Assembly (NCBI RefSeq): GCF_003672135.1
Contig: NC_039510.1
Location: 6,076,001-6,140,000 of the forward strand
Source of the DNA: Ooceraea biroi
Taxonomy: Eukaryota; Arthropoda; Insecta; Hymenoptera; Formicidae
DNA: 64,000 nt
Reading direction: 5' to 3'
Part shown: positions 50,236 to 60,899 of the stretch, one piece after another
Position numbering within the stretch: position 1 is the first letter of the stretch
Layout: each line of letters starts with the position of its first letter
Notes under the pieces: generated by a model
The model's input: only the letters and a program-made list of their open reading frames with translations
Databases searched by the model: none
Told to the model about the DNA's origin: nothing
Program-made: the position numbers and the translations under genes

Positions 50236-52310
50236 ATGGAACGTGGAAAGAGAGCATCATCTGCTGAAGCAGAACCAGAAGTTCTTGAGCCAGTTTTGAT
50301 GAGGCTGGATAATGATGATTGTATACATATTGACAAGAATGAGGTAAGAAATAATGATCGCTTTTTTAAATTCAATACAGCTGAAATTCATTTAACATTT
50401 ATAATAGCAAAATGTATGATTCTGCTTTTACATCTAAAGCAATGTGGAAACTTATATTGAAAATATTTAGGTTATATTATTATATTTACTTTTCTTTATT
50501 TCTGGGAAAAAATATATATTTACGAGAATTCATATTATATTAAAAAGATATATTTGATAATATATAAAAGCAATTATTTTAACAAAGTCCTGAGTCTTGT
50601 GTCATCCATTCTTTAATTTTGCAAAATATAAAATATTTTTATATTTTGTCATAGTTAAGTATTTAAATTAAGCTATTGAAATCTTTAAAATATATGTATC
50701 TTTATTTCCTTAATATGCAGTTCAAGATTGGCCGTGGTAAGGACAACGATGAGATTATATTAGATATTATGATATCCAGAAGGCATTGCATCTTCAAATG
50801 TGAAGGTGACGAGTGGGAAATCAAGGACTTAAGTTCCTCTGCGACATTCGTAAATAACGTTGTCCTTCTCCCTGGAGTGACACAAAAGATTTATCCCGGT
50901 GACATTATACAATTGAGTCCCAACGAAACATTTAAATATATATTTACTTTCGCTAAAAAGGAACATCAGGTTAAGAAACCACGTATAGACGAGAAGATAC
51001 TCGACACTGTTCTTACTAAGCAAAAAACATTTGTCGAGAGTCAAGAATGCCAGAAGAAAGAACTCAAAAACAAGCTCGAGACAAAACAAAAAGAACAGGA
51101 TGAATTGAAGCAGCAGCTAGAAGAGCTGCTGTCACAACAAACCATCGTTAAAAACGACAAGGAGGAGTTGTTGAGACAAATTTCAGTACTGGAAAGCAAA
51201 ATCGAAGCAGGTAATGCGCAAGAACAGCAGTTACAGTGTATGTATTCACAGTTATTGGAAACATTGGAGAGCGACAGGCAACAATTCGAGGCAAGGATAA
51301 ATGAGGAAAAGCAAAAGTGGCAAGAGGCGTTAAACATGAGCAAACTGGAGAAAGAAATGTTAGAGGCGAAGATGAAGGAGCAGATGGAGAAGTGGAGAGA
51401 GGAGCAACAGACAGAGTGGAGAAACATGATGGAAAATAAAGTGAAGGAGGAAAAGAATATTCAGGTCCAATTGATGAACGAGAAGACTATGCTGGAGGAG
51501 AAACTGAAGGAAACGGAAAAGGCATTGAAGGAACAGGAAGCGAAAGCAGAAACCTCGCAAGCGGCAGCAAACGGTACTGAACAATGCGTGTTCTAATAAA
51601 ATTTTCTAATAATATTTTGAATTAATTTTTTTCATCGACTAATCACTAAAATATGAGCAATTTTAATGTTTTACCTATTTCTTTTTTTTTCGTGTGTATT
51701 TAATTTAAATTTTAGTGGCAGTCTAATTAAATTCTCTTCCAGCAAACATAATTGGCACCATCGAGAGTGGAGCGGAGACCTGTATATTCGTGGAACTCGT
51801 CAATGTCGATCAATCTTCAGACTTGCATATATTGGACACGATAGATCTGACTGGATTAAATGACGATGCTACTCCTAAAGAGAACATTCTCGACAAAGTG
51901 ACCGATATTATGGATGAGCAGCTGACGTGCAGCATATGCTCGGAATTATTCGTGAAAGCGACAACGTTGAATTGCACACACTCATTCTGTCATCACTGCA
52001 TAACTATATGGAACAAAAAGCGGAGAGAATGCCCCATCTGTAGGAAGTCGATAATATCTATGAATAAATCGTTAGTTTTAGATAATTTTATAGAGAGTAT
52101 GATTGAGAACTTGCCTACTGAGCTCAAGAATAGAAGAAAAGAGATCATACAAGAAAGAGAAGGTAAAGAGCAATATTTTTAACTATTTTACATTTTTTTT
52201 TATATGACGTTTCAGTCGTTTAATTTTATCTTACTTGCCTGTGTATGTACATGTATATAAAATTCTGCTCTGTTTATATTTCAGTAATAGAGAAGATGAA
52301 GCGCCGTTAA
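50236..52310 (+). CDS. RNF8: RNF8-type FHA-RING E3 ubiquitin ligase
   Basis: RNF8 binds phosphorylated MDC1 at DNA breaks through its FHA domain and, with UBC13, starts the ubiquitin signal recruiting RNF168 and repair factors. Exons 50236-50343, 50721-51573, 51743-52162 and 52285-52310 give 468 residues; human RNF8 has 485. The FHA domain (about residues 10-115) shows FKIGRGKDND and MISRRHCIFKC, with the Gly-Arg and Ser-Arg-x-His phosphothreonine-binding residues. A Glu/Lys/Gln-rich coiled coil follows to about residue 310. A C3HC4 RING starts at about residue 383: CSIC, NCTHSFCHHC, then CPIC. All eight zinc ligands are present. The last exon adds only VIEKMKRR. Exon 2 can read through its weak donor (GTACTG) into a stop overlapping AATAAA (51595-51600). 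A polyA-type ATTAAA for the full transcript is at 52588-52593. Confidence 0.9.
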
Positions 52311-53453
52311 GTGCGACAAGAAAAGAGATGTCCACATTACAACTGTAGTTATATTGCGAAAAAAATATTTAATATATCATTATTCAGTTGATAGAAACGA
52401 TTTGCATAACAAAGTTGTATTTTATTTTTACTATCAGCATTGGTAATACTAATTCTGTCTTTGTACAATATTTCACGATGGAGATAGAATAGTTTTGCCA
52501 AACCCAGTGAACAGCAATGAATAACATAACACGGCCTGGATTTTTATTCATATAGTTATACTCGTTACTGTACCTGTACATCTAAGAATTAAAGTTCTAT
52601 TTTTATAAAGAATTTCAGAAATAACTTTGTTTCATGATTTTGTTAATTAGTATTGTTATTACATTGTAGCTGCAAGTGTAGGCGTGATTAATGAAAAAAT
52701 ACGATTAATTGAAAACTCTAAAACTTATTAATTGTCGCATACATGTATATTCTTGAAATATATCTTTAAAAAAATTAATTTTTAACTACATCAGAATCGG
52801 TTATGATATTTTATATATTCTAAAAGAAATTTCTGAAAACAATGCTTGTATAATTATATCACAAGAGAATAAATAGAAAGTTTGCTTCTTTTATTAAAAT
52901 TTACGTATGTACATTGAGTTTTATAACTTTACTATGGCAATGTCGTACTATTCGCCTAACTTTGCATTTGTTGTACTCAAATACATTATACGAGTCGAGA
53001 ACACATATATTAAATTGAAAATATAAATAAAATTTAAATATAAACGAGTGAGAGGGAGGGAGAAAGGGTGCTCGTTCTAAAAATCTAACCTAATCCACTT
53101 ACTTATGTGTTTATATATACGAGAAAAAATGTCTGTGCGTTTGTACATATGTATCCATATATATTTTTTATTACTTTTTGAAACTTTTTCAATATAATAA
53201 TTAAATCATTTCGGCAAAAATAGTAGGGAGTGCTCTTTTTATTGAGAAAAATTTGAAGCCGCGCATGCGCGGTAAATACTGAAACTGCAAGAGACTCGTG
53301 ATACTCGGCAAATATCTTACACGCGTGTGATTGGTGATGCAGTTATGATAAAAGAACAGAAGTGCCTCTAATTACGTTGACATGTGAAACAACAATTTCT
53401 GACAGCTAAATTCAATCATTTGGAAGCAACTGAATATAACCGTGATAGTCAAG
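52311..53453. other. RNF8 3' flank and RbfA-like gene upstream region
   Basis: AT-rich, with the likely RNF8 3' end near 52600. No coding sequence is supported. ATTGG (a CCAAT box on the opposite strand) occurs near 53329, about 120 bp before the next start codon, and a short CpG-containing patch (GCGCATGCGCGG) near 53261-53272 resembles an NRF1-type site, common at mitochondrial-protein genes (inference). Confidence 0.45.
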
Positions 53454-54695
53454 ATGCGAAATGTACGTCATTTTATTGCGTATTTGCAGCTGTCCAGGCA
53501 CCTCGGTTCGTCCAGTGCATGCTCGAACCTTAGCAGGGAAGGTAGATTTATGAGAAAACTGATGAAGGGACATCGTGATCATAAATCGAACATGTGAGCA
53601 AACAGAGTCAAGTATATTTTATTAATCACAGACATCCAGCGAGAATTTAACTTTCCGCATTTTTGCAGCAAGTGGCACAACAATAACAATAACATGGGCG
53701 CAGATTTTCGTAGCATCACGGAAGCGAAGCCAGTGGACAAGCCACTGTCCACGCACACGGTGCGTAGAATGACCGTCCGCAATAAGCTCTTTATGGAGCA
53801 CATATCGGACCAGATATCGGTGGGTGAGGTGTCCGACATCCTGAGTGGAAACGTAGAGATCACTAATGTGAAGATCACCGCAGACTTCAAGTACGTCAAC
53901 GTATTCTACATACAGAACGACACTGGTGCAATTGTCAGCAAGGAAGCACTGCAGCAATGTGCCAGGATCATTCGGCAGCAATTGTCAGAGCTGCGTGTCA
54001 TAGGTGTGGTGCCGCCCATCCAATTCGTTGAAAACAGACAAGCTTCTTTCGCAAAGAAAGTAGAGGAAAAACTGGCGGCGATAGATGAGGACTTAAAGTC
54101 TTGGACTCCCTATTCTGAGCGAGAGTTGAGTGCTTTGTACGCTGATGTGATCAATGAAACCTCGTGCAATAAAATAGGAACGGAGTGTACAATGCTGGAG
54201 TCCAAAACAGAGGAACCTGGCACACAATTGCCAGTTATGAAGCACGATGTGCTAGGATTGGATCATCATAGGATCATGTCCCAGGTAAATTATATGTTCA
54301 TTTCATCGATAAAAGCTAGACATGTGAAAATTATAATTTTAAAATTGTAATATAAAAATTGTATGTTGCAGATTACTACTTCGTTGTCTAAAGTAAAAGA
54401 AACTTCACAGAAACGGCTATTGGACGTGCAAACCAATAGGAATAGCAATGTAGATACAGACAATACTTCTTCTCAGCCGAAAGAAATTCCCAACTTCTTG
54501 ACGCAAGAGGAGCAGCAGAAAATTTTCTCCAATTTTCTGTTTCAAAGGCGAAAAGAAGAGAAACGTAGACGCCATATGAGAAATTTGCAGCAGCAGAAAT
54601 TACTGAACAATTTCGAAGAAGACACGGAGACGGATCACGGAGAATACGAAGACGACATCGACGTGTGTAGAAGCGAGCTCGACGAGGAGGAATAG
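53454..54695 (+). CDS. RBFA: mitochondrial ribosome-binding factor A (RbfA-like)
   Basis: RbfA binds the small ribosomal subunit during late maturation; the metazoan form acts in mitochondria. Exons 53454-53593, 53669-54284 and 54372-54695 give 359 residues. The N-terminus (MRNVRHFIAYLQLSRHLGSS) is Arg/Ser-rich with almost no acidic residues, as expected for a mitochondrial presequence. The KH-like RbfA domain follows, with VRRMTVRNKLFMEHISDQIS, then VEITNVKITADFKYVNVFYI and RVIGVVPPIQFVEN, matching the strand order and the conserved PxIxF end of the family. The C-terminal 110 residues are a charged extension ending in an acidic tail. The first donor (AACAT|GTGAGC) was chosen because only it restores phase to exon 2. 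PolyA signal AATAAA at 54794-54799. Confidence 0.8.
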
Positions 54696-55491
54696 CGTGA
54701 TTTCAAAGAAATTTCTCGCGAAACGACTCTTTTTGTTTTTTATTGCACAATACGAGTATAACACTAACACTCGATCTACACACACTTGTGTACAATAAAT
54801 AATTTATTAATAATAAATTGTACAATGTACATAAAATCTTGCTACGCAGACGTAGGACAATTTTTTATATTAACCACGACGGCGACGGCAAGATCGAAGT
54901 CGCTTCTTCGTAATAAACCGTGTGACCTGTGCTATAAAATTAAGGGTGTACATAATGTACAAATTGCCTATAATTATTCCGCGTGAGCTCTTAACCCTTT
55001 GACTTTTTCGTACAAGTTTTTTCCTTGTTGCGAGACACTTTTAATCAATTGCACTTGCTCGATCACGCAGGATTATCGCGAATCTTACCTATGGCAAGAT
55101 TGTACTGCGTTTCTATTTTGTATTCACGATGATGCATCACAATACGTCACGATTTTCAAAAATTGGAAGAGAAAAATGTACAACCTATAACGGCGTTCGG
55201 TGACGTGAAGAATATTATTATTTCTAATCAATTACTATTATTACGTAAAACCAAACGCTCTGTCAGTTCGGACTCTTCTATTGCGTTACGTTCACGGATA
55301 ACGTAAATGCCGTAAATTGCGGAACGAGAAATTAAAACGTGCGTTTATACGGTATGATGCGCATCGCGCGTGTTCTCCGTTACATCGCAACGCATCCTTA
55401 TCACATTTCTTATCGTTATTCTTTGTGTCCGATCCGGAACGGAGCTGAAATATCTCGTTTCGTAAAATCTATTTCGTGTTAAAGTCCACAA
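54696..55491. other. convergent 3' region between the RbfA-like and ABHD genes
   Basis: The stop codons at 54695 (+) and 55492 (-) face each other. The plus-strand polyA signal is at 54794-54799. No clear minus-strand AATAAA lies close to the ABHD stop, so its 3'UTR may be long or use a variant signal. No gene is seen. Confidence 0.5.
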
Positions 55492-58191
55492 CTAAATCTT
55501 CGTTGATCCTGACGTGTTCAGGTTCGGCTCGCGTTCCGTTTTCTCCGTCCCGAGCATCCCATCGGACAAGGTGATGTCTATTTCTTGATCGTTTATGAAC
55601 TTGGGATACGAGCGTAAGTTCGACGACGTTAGGTGAGGTATCGAATCGCTCAGGGCGCACGCTTCCAGCACGTGCTTGTTAAATATCTCGCTCTTATCCG
55701 CGTAAACATGATGACCAGCCCCGGTGATTACCTGTAATTTAGCACCGCTTGTACAAATAATGACGAGTCAATTTATTTTACATAACCGCAGTTACATTCG
55801 CAGTTTGCGACTCCCGTACCTGAACGTTAACGTACGACGAAGATCGATGCTGCTTAATTATTTCGCCAGCCGTGTTGTCCACCCATGATCTACTGCCGTA
55901 CAGCAGCGTTATAGGTATATCCTCGCTCAGTTTGTCCATCCGTTTGACAATAGGATTTTTTGCCCACCCGAAACCTTGCATCATTGCGTGAAAGGCGCTC
56001 TCACCTCTGTTGATCAAACAATAGTATAAATATAACATAAAATATTAATCAAGTAATATAACGGGGTATCTGATACTCACGACGGTGTCTGCGCATTGCA
56101 CTGATGTATGTACTGCGAAATCAGAGCCGTATCGTCCCTCAACACAGGGGCGAATTTTTTGACGATGTCCGGCCTCGTCTTTTCAATGAGCCACTGCCCT
56201 ACAATAAATTTCTTAATTGGACAGCACACGCAAATAAAATATGCGACGTACGTACAATTAATATACAATAAATATATGAATATTCAGAGCAACACCAACC
56301 GAACGGTCCGGCGATTCTAACTGCCCAGAGTGGATTGAAAGGCTGTACGGCAAATGCTATGGCCTTCACCCAGAACGGCACGTGCGCCCTTGCCAAGGCG
56401 TCGGGCGGCCTCTCACTGAAGCCCCACGGATCAGCCAGTATGAGATGCTTCACCCTATCCGGATACTGCATGGCGTAGGACGCCGCGAGGAACCCGCCCA
56501 TCGAGTGGCCCAGCAACACAAAGTTCTTCAGCTGCATCTCTCTCCTCCACTCCTCCACCGAACGCACCAATTGCTCCTCGGCCTTCTGCGCCTCATTGCT
56601 GAAAACAGGCCTGCTACTCCTGCCGAATCCTGAGGATTTTCAAAGTTTTGCGGAATGCAGCTTAGACCGCGGGTAGTATCAAGTACTACGTTACGTACAC
56701 CCGCATATTAATCTTGTTTGTACATTTAAGTTGCATCTTGTTAGAGACAGATAGAGTTTTTCATGCCGAGTAGAAGAAATTTCTGCGTGATTACAAAGTT
56801 CAATGCATTAATCAAATAAGTGAGTCACGCGTGAGTCATCAAGTGGACAATGACAAAAGCGGAAAGACCTTTGGAACTGTCAGCTATCTTAAATTAATAT
56901 CTCATCAGAGATAAATCGAATGTAAAGTTCCATGTGGAAGTGGCGAGGACCTTTTGACATCTCAATCATTTGTATCTTACCTAATAAGTCTATAGCGTAG
57001 ACAGGTCTCTGCGATGCCAGAGTGTCAAGATTTAAACACCACAAGGCTACACCCGCTCCTAAGCCGTGCAATAGAACGATTGGGGTCTTTGACGACTCTT
57101 CGTTCAGTGATATGGTCCATATTTTGTCTGCAGGGCCTACTACTGGTCCGATATCCACATACCATCCTCTGTATGCTGTTTTTAAACCTGTAATATTTTA
57201 TTTAGCCGATAATGGGAGTTTTGACTGACTGAAATTTGTACGTATCTGCATGCATGCTTATGCATTTACTTACATGACAGAATCTTCTTTTCTGCAGCAC
57301 GTAACATAGTCAAAGACGATCCAGACCAGCTAAGCCATCCCCAGATCCAGCTGCTGCTTAAGACAAATTATTTCTTATTGTATATGTAATTAAAAAAATA
57401 CATTTATTTATTTTAATCTATTATTATATAGTTTTACCCCTGCATTAATAGAAATAATAATGTCAACATTATTAAATTTTAAATCATTATTAAATATCAA
57501 TTTGTTTTGAATATTGACATTTAATAAATTGATGTTAAACCTCTAATTTTTGTCAATACAATCCAGATATTTTAGTTACTTTTATGGATATTTATCAATT
57601 GTGTCCTTATTCTTTTCAATTCAAACATTCGACGCGTCCGCATTCATACACACACACACACACACACACATAAGCATCAAGGCCACAGAGTCTTATTCAT
57701 GAATTGCCGTCATTATCATGAGTTACATCATTTTTATCCTCATCCGTTTGGAGCTATACATTTGGCATGGCTTTGTGAATTACGACAAATATTTGACAAA
57801 AACCTCAAAAAAATTACGCGAATCTCGAGAAGTCGAGATCTTACAAATCTTTTTCCAAACACCGTTGCGCTATACGAAATTACTTACGCGTTCTCTTTGA
57901 GTTTCTCTCTTCGCTATATCCGCTTCGATAATTGTCATCTCGAAAGAGGAAGCTCAGATGTTGCACTCAATGTCGCACGCAACGCACACATACACACACA
58001 ATAATGACTACGTCAAAACTCAAATGACGTAACGTATTACTACGCGCAATCGTTTTTCAAAATCACGACGCAGATCAAATAAGCATGACAGAATCATCGA
58101 ATGTTTCTCCTTGAAGGCGCCTCAAGTCACTCAAGATATTTTGTTATCGCGATTCTTACCTCTTGGCTTCAACGACCTCATGATCTGCCAT
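55492..58191 (-). CDS. puml: ABHD4/5-family alpha/beta hydrolase (pummelig type)
   Basis: ABHD4/5 proteins act at lipid droplets and membranes in phospholipid and triglyceride metabolism; fly pummelig is the single orthologue. Seven exons (58191-58160, 57353-57274, 57187-56981, 56629-56300, 56198-56081, 56006-55820, 55731-55492) give 397 residues. An N-terminal Trp-rich segment (SSWIWGWLSW) matches the lipid-droplet anchor of ABHD5. Visible fold elements are oxyanion HG (residues 78-79, VLLHGLGAG), the nucleophile elbow GHSMGG with Ser149, DPWGFSERP, and GAGHHVYAD with His325 and Asp330 forming the HX4D acyltransferase-type motif. Ser149 is present, as in ABHD4, whereas mammalian ABHD5 has Asn there, so an active lipase or acyltransferase is plausible. 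Exon 2 has a NAGNAG acceptor (TAAGCAG) that could add one Ser. The start shown is the Met before ADHEVVEAK; a longer in-frame frame exists upstream. Confidence 0.85.
57421..57597 (+). repeat. dispersed repeat family, copy R1
   Basis: Matches R2 (60583-60760) and R3 (62355-62461) in the same orientation. Shared blocks include TTAATAGAAATAA, GTCAACATTATTAA, AAATCATTATTAA, ATCAATTTGTT, GATGTTAAACCTCTAATTTT and a conserved end CCAGATATTTTAGTT. Located in intron 1 of the ABHD gene. Confidence 0.8.
57648..57670. repeat. (CA)n microsatellite
   Basis: CA dinucleotide run of about 22 bp in intron 1 of the ABHD gene, some 50 bp past dispersed repeat copy R1. Confidence 0.95.
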
Positions 58192-58242
58192 GGGAGTAAT
58201 GACCACGATAACGATTTTGATGACGATAAGGATGATGACGAT

Positions 58243-58290
<48 letters not shown>

Positions 58291-59673
58291 GACGTCGACG
58301 ACGGCGACGGCGACGGCGACGACGACAGCAACAGCAACGGCGACGGCGACAGCGATGGAGCCTCTTCCGCCGCAATAGAGTTCTTTGTTACGGGCAACAC
58401 GGAAAAGACGCGCATACGTAACACGCACGTTGTTTGCACGATACTATTATCTATCCAGCAACAATGCGCTTGAAGGCTTGAATGCGCGCTCGAGCGAGCG
58501 CGCGATCATCGAGCCGAGTGGGGGACTCAGCGAGGGGGAAGGGGAAGCAATCAGCTGATACCGAGATGCGCGGGCTGATTTTTAAAATATGTTAATCATA
58601 AACAACCGGTCTGTGGGTAAAAAAACCTTGCGAGCCCCGCCTTGCTTCTTCTCCGTTTATCTTATTGCTATATCGAGAGATCGTTTGAGTAGATGCGAGA
58701 TTCGATAGAACTGCATTTTGAGAATTATTGTAGATATTGCAGAAGAGATTTACGCTCATGTGAATGCAATAATCATTAGGAAATGTGTTATTTTCTGTAT
58801 AAATAATTTTCGTATCGCTTCACTACTTCACCACTTCACTATTTTCACTACTTCTTTGTTCTACGTTATCTACATAGATCTTCTTCATAGTTCGATCTGG
58901 TTAGATGGAGCCACAGTTTGGACACAGTGGCGGCAATTCGATCGATAATACAGAAACCTACCTTTCGAAGCTACTTGATGCAATATATGTATGTATATTG
59001 ATCTTATGCGATCGCGATTGCATATGCCGTCTTTCTTAATTAATCGCGGTTGCTGAGTGAAAACCTCAGTCTTACGGTGAACGATGACGCGAAAGCTCGC
59101 ACAGTTTCAGGGCGACCGAGGAGAAGAGGCAGACGTAAAAGACAGAGAGTACCAGAAGACAAAAGCGAGATTATTATTTTATAATTAAAAACGTTGCGCG
59201 CGATTTTTATTGAGATAACGCTTTTTCAGAGTATCAGAAATAAAATTTTAGGAAGCCTGTCTTTTTCACTCTTTTTCCATAAGCATGAACAGTTCTGATA
59301 AATCTCAAGAAATTCTGTTATGAGATCGTGGTTTGTTGATATTGCGGGAGATATGTGCTCTTGACCAGGCTCTCCCGAACGAGAGTGAAGCTCTCGATCA
59401 ACACAGCGCACAGATTCCACTGTGCGCTGAAATGAAACAGATGATCCTATTCCCTATTCTTACTACCTGAGAGAATCATGTTTATCTCCCACTGCCGGAA
59501 GTTGCCTGGCTTCTCGAGCGAACGTGGATACGATACGTAGCTTGTGTGCGTCCCCACCACGCGCTACCGAGCTCAGATGCCGGCAGAAGCACGAGGAGCG
59601 GCAACGAGAGGACGCGGTTTCCTGGCAAGAGTAGAGGATTGACGTGGTAGAGAAGATTCTCAACCCTAACGCA
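58192..59673. promoter_or_regulatory. divergent region between the ABHD gene and the orphan gene
   Basis: Start codons at 58191 (-) and 59674 (+) face away across 1.5 kb. The ABHD side carries the trinucleotide tract and then CpG-rich DNA (58470-58560, with CGAGCGAGCGCGCG), a plausible promoter. Nothing coding is supported between 58430 and 59673. Confidence 0.5.
58222..58353. repeat. (GAC/GAT)n trinucleotide tract upstream of the ABHD start codon
   Basis: A long run of GAC with GAT and GGC interruptions begins about 30 bp upstream of the minus-strand ATG at 58191. The purest stretch is about 58248-58290. It lies in the 5' leader or promoter of the ABHD gene. Because units are multiples of three, expansion or contraction keeps the upstream frame open. 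Confidence 0.92.
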
Positions 59674-60899
59674 ATGGCTTCGTACAACGAGTTCCTTCTA
59701 GACCTTTTCGTACATCAGTACTTGCAGCAAATAAACCCAACATTGGCTGAAATATTTCGAGCAGACACGAGAACGGTAATTCAACAAATTACGATCACGG
59801 ATGTACGTGGGTGTAACGCTCCATGATTTTCTCACGTGTTTTCGAGACTTCTACTTTATTAAATCTAGAATGTTTGGGTGCGATTTAATTTTGAGACATG
59901 ATGGTGGTGGATGTCCAAACAAACTTGTCAGATCACTTCGCAAAGACCAATCAGCGGTTCTTTTTTCAGGCATACCTAACTCCATCGTTGCAGAAAGTGT
60001 TTTACGCTTTCAAAGATCTCAAAAAATCAACTTTTACCACGACTGTGACAATCAACGGCAGAAGAGTGAAGAAAGCGGCTGTTCATATTTATAAACTAGA
60101 GGACGATGCGCCGTCCAGTAATGAGAGGGAGGATGCCGCCACTCCTGTTTTTAGTACAGGGAGTTCAGACTATACATGGAGCAGTCCCGAGTTAACGCCA
60201 ACAAAGAAGAAATTTTTACTTGAAGCAGGTTTGCTCAAAGAGAAAGTCGTCTCCGCATTGTCTCTGAGTTCATTGTCTCTGAATTCATCATACTCTGACC
60301 AAGAGCAGGAGATACCATCGAAAGCAGAGAAAAGAAGGAAGAGTGGGGACGAAAGTAAGTTACGTACCAAAGTTGACAAGGATAAAAGCGGCTCCCTGAA
60401 AGCTAGTTCTTCCTTCGACGAAGAGAAACGAAAACAGGTACGTTGATTATACTCACGCGCGAGGCAACATTTCAAATAAAACGCGTTATATAAAGCGCGC
60501 ATGCAATATATATCTAAATTTTTCTGTCCATGCAGATGTTATAAAATTAAGATTAAAAGAACACATTTCTTCATTTTGACCTGTTATTATACTTTTACCT
60601 CTTTATTTAATTAATAGAAATAACTTTAACGTCAACATTATTAAGCTTTAAATCATTATTAAGTATCAATTTGTTCTATTAATTGACATTCGATAATGTT
60701 GATGCTAAACCTTTAATATTTGCCAACACACTCCAGATATTTTAGTTTTATCGATATTTATAACATTCCTTTTGTTTCTCATGGTCAACAGGAAGCACAC
60801 AACTCCCGGATGTTAAAGCTCAAAAAAATAAAGGAAATAGCGAAGAAAGAAAAGAAGAAGAGAGAAGAGAAAAGAAGAAGAGAACAATCTAAGATATAG
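59674..60899 (+). CDS. unrecognised 225-residue Ser/Lys-rich protein
   Basis: Exons 59674-59775, 59970-60437 and 60792-60899 have clean GT-AG borders and stay in phase 0, giving 225 residues. I do not recognise the family. The first 55 residues (MASYNEFLLDLFVHQYLQQI, then a TAYLTPSLQKVFYAFKDLKK segment) are amphipathic helical and vaguely LisH-like. A short beta-type block follows (TTTVTINGRRVKKAAVHIYK). The middle is Ser-rich (SALSLSSLSLNSSYS) and acidic/basic, probably disordered and phosphorylated. The last exon is an extreme Lys/Arg/Glu helix ending REQSKI, suggesting nuclear or nucleolar location and RNA or chromatin binding. That is inference from composition. The 3'UTR may extend to AATAAA at 61784-61789. 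Confidence is high that it is a gene, low for any role. Confidence 0.7.
60583..60760 (+). repeat. dispersed repeat family, copy R2
   Basis: Same family and orientation as 57421-57597 and 62355-62461, ending CTCCAGATATTTTAGTTTTA. It sits in the second intron of the orphan gene (60438-60791) and ends about 30 bp before that intron's acceptor. Confidence 0.8.

Noticed and set aside
58131..58439. Several frames of poly-Ser, poly-Arg, poly-Thr and poly-Asp
   Set aside because: They are the six readings of the GAC/GAT tract. Only the poly-Val/Ala frame matters, because it is continuous with the ABHD start codon.
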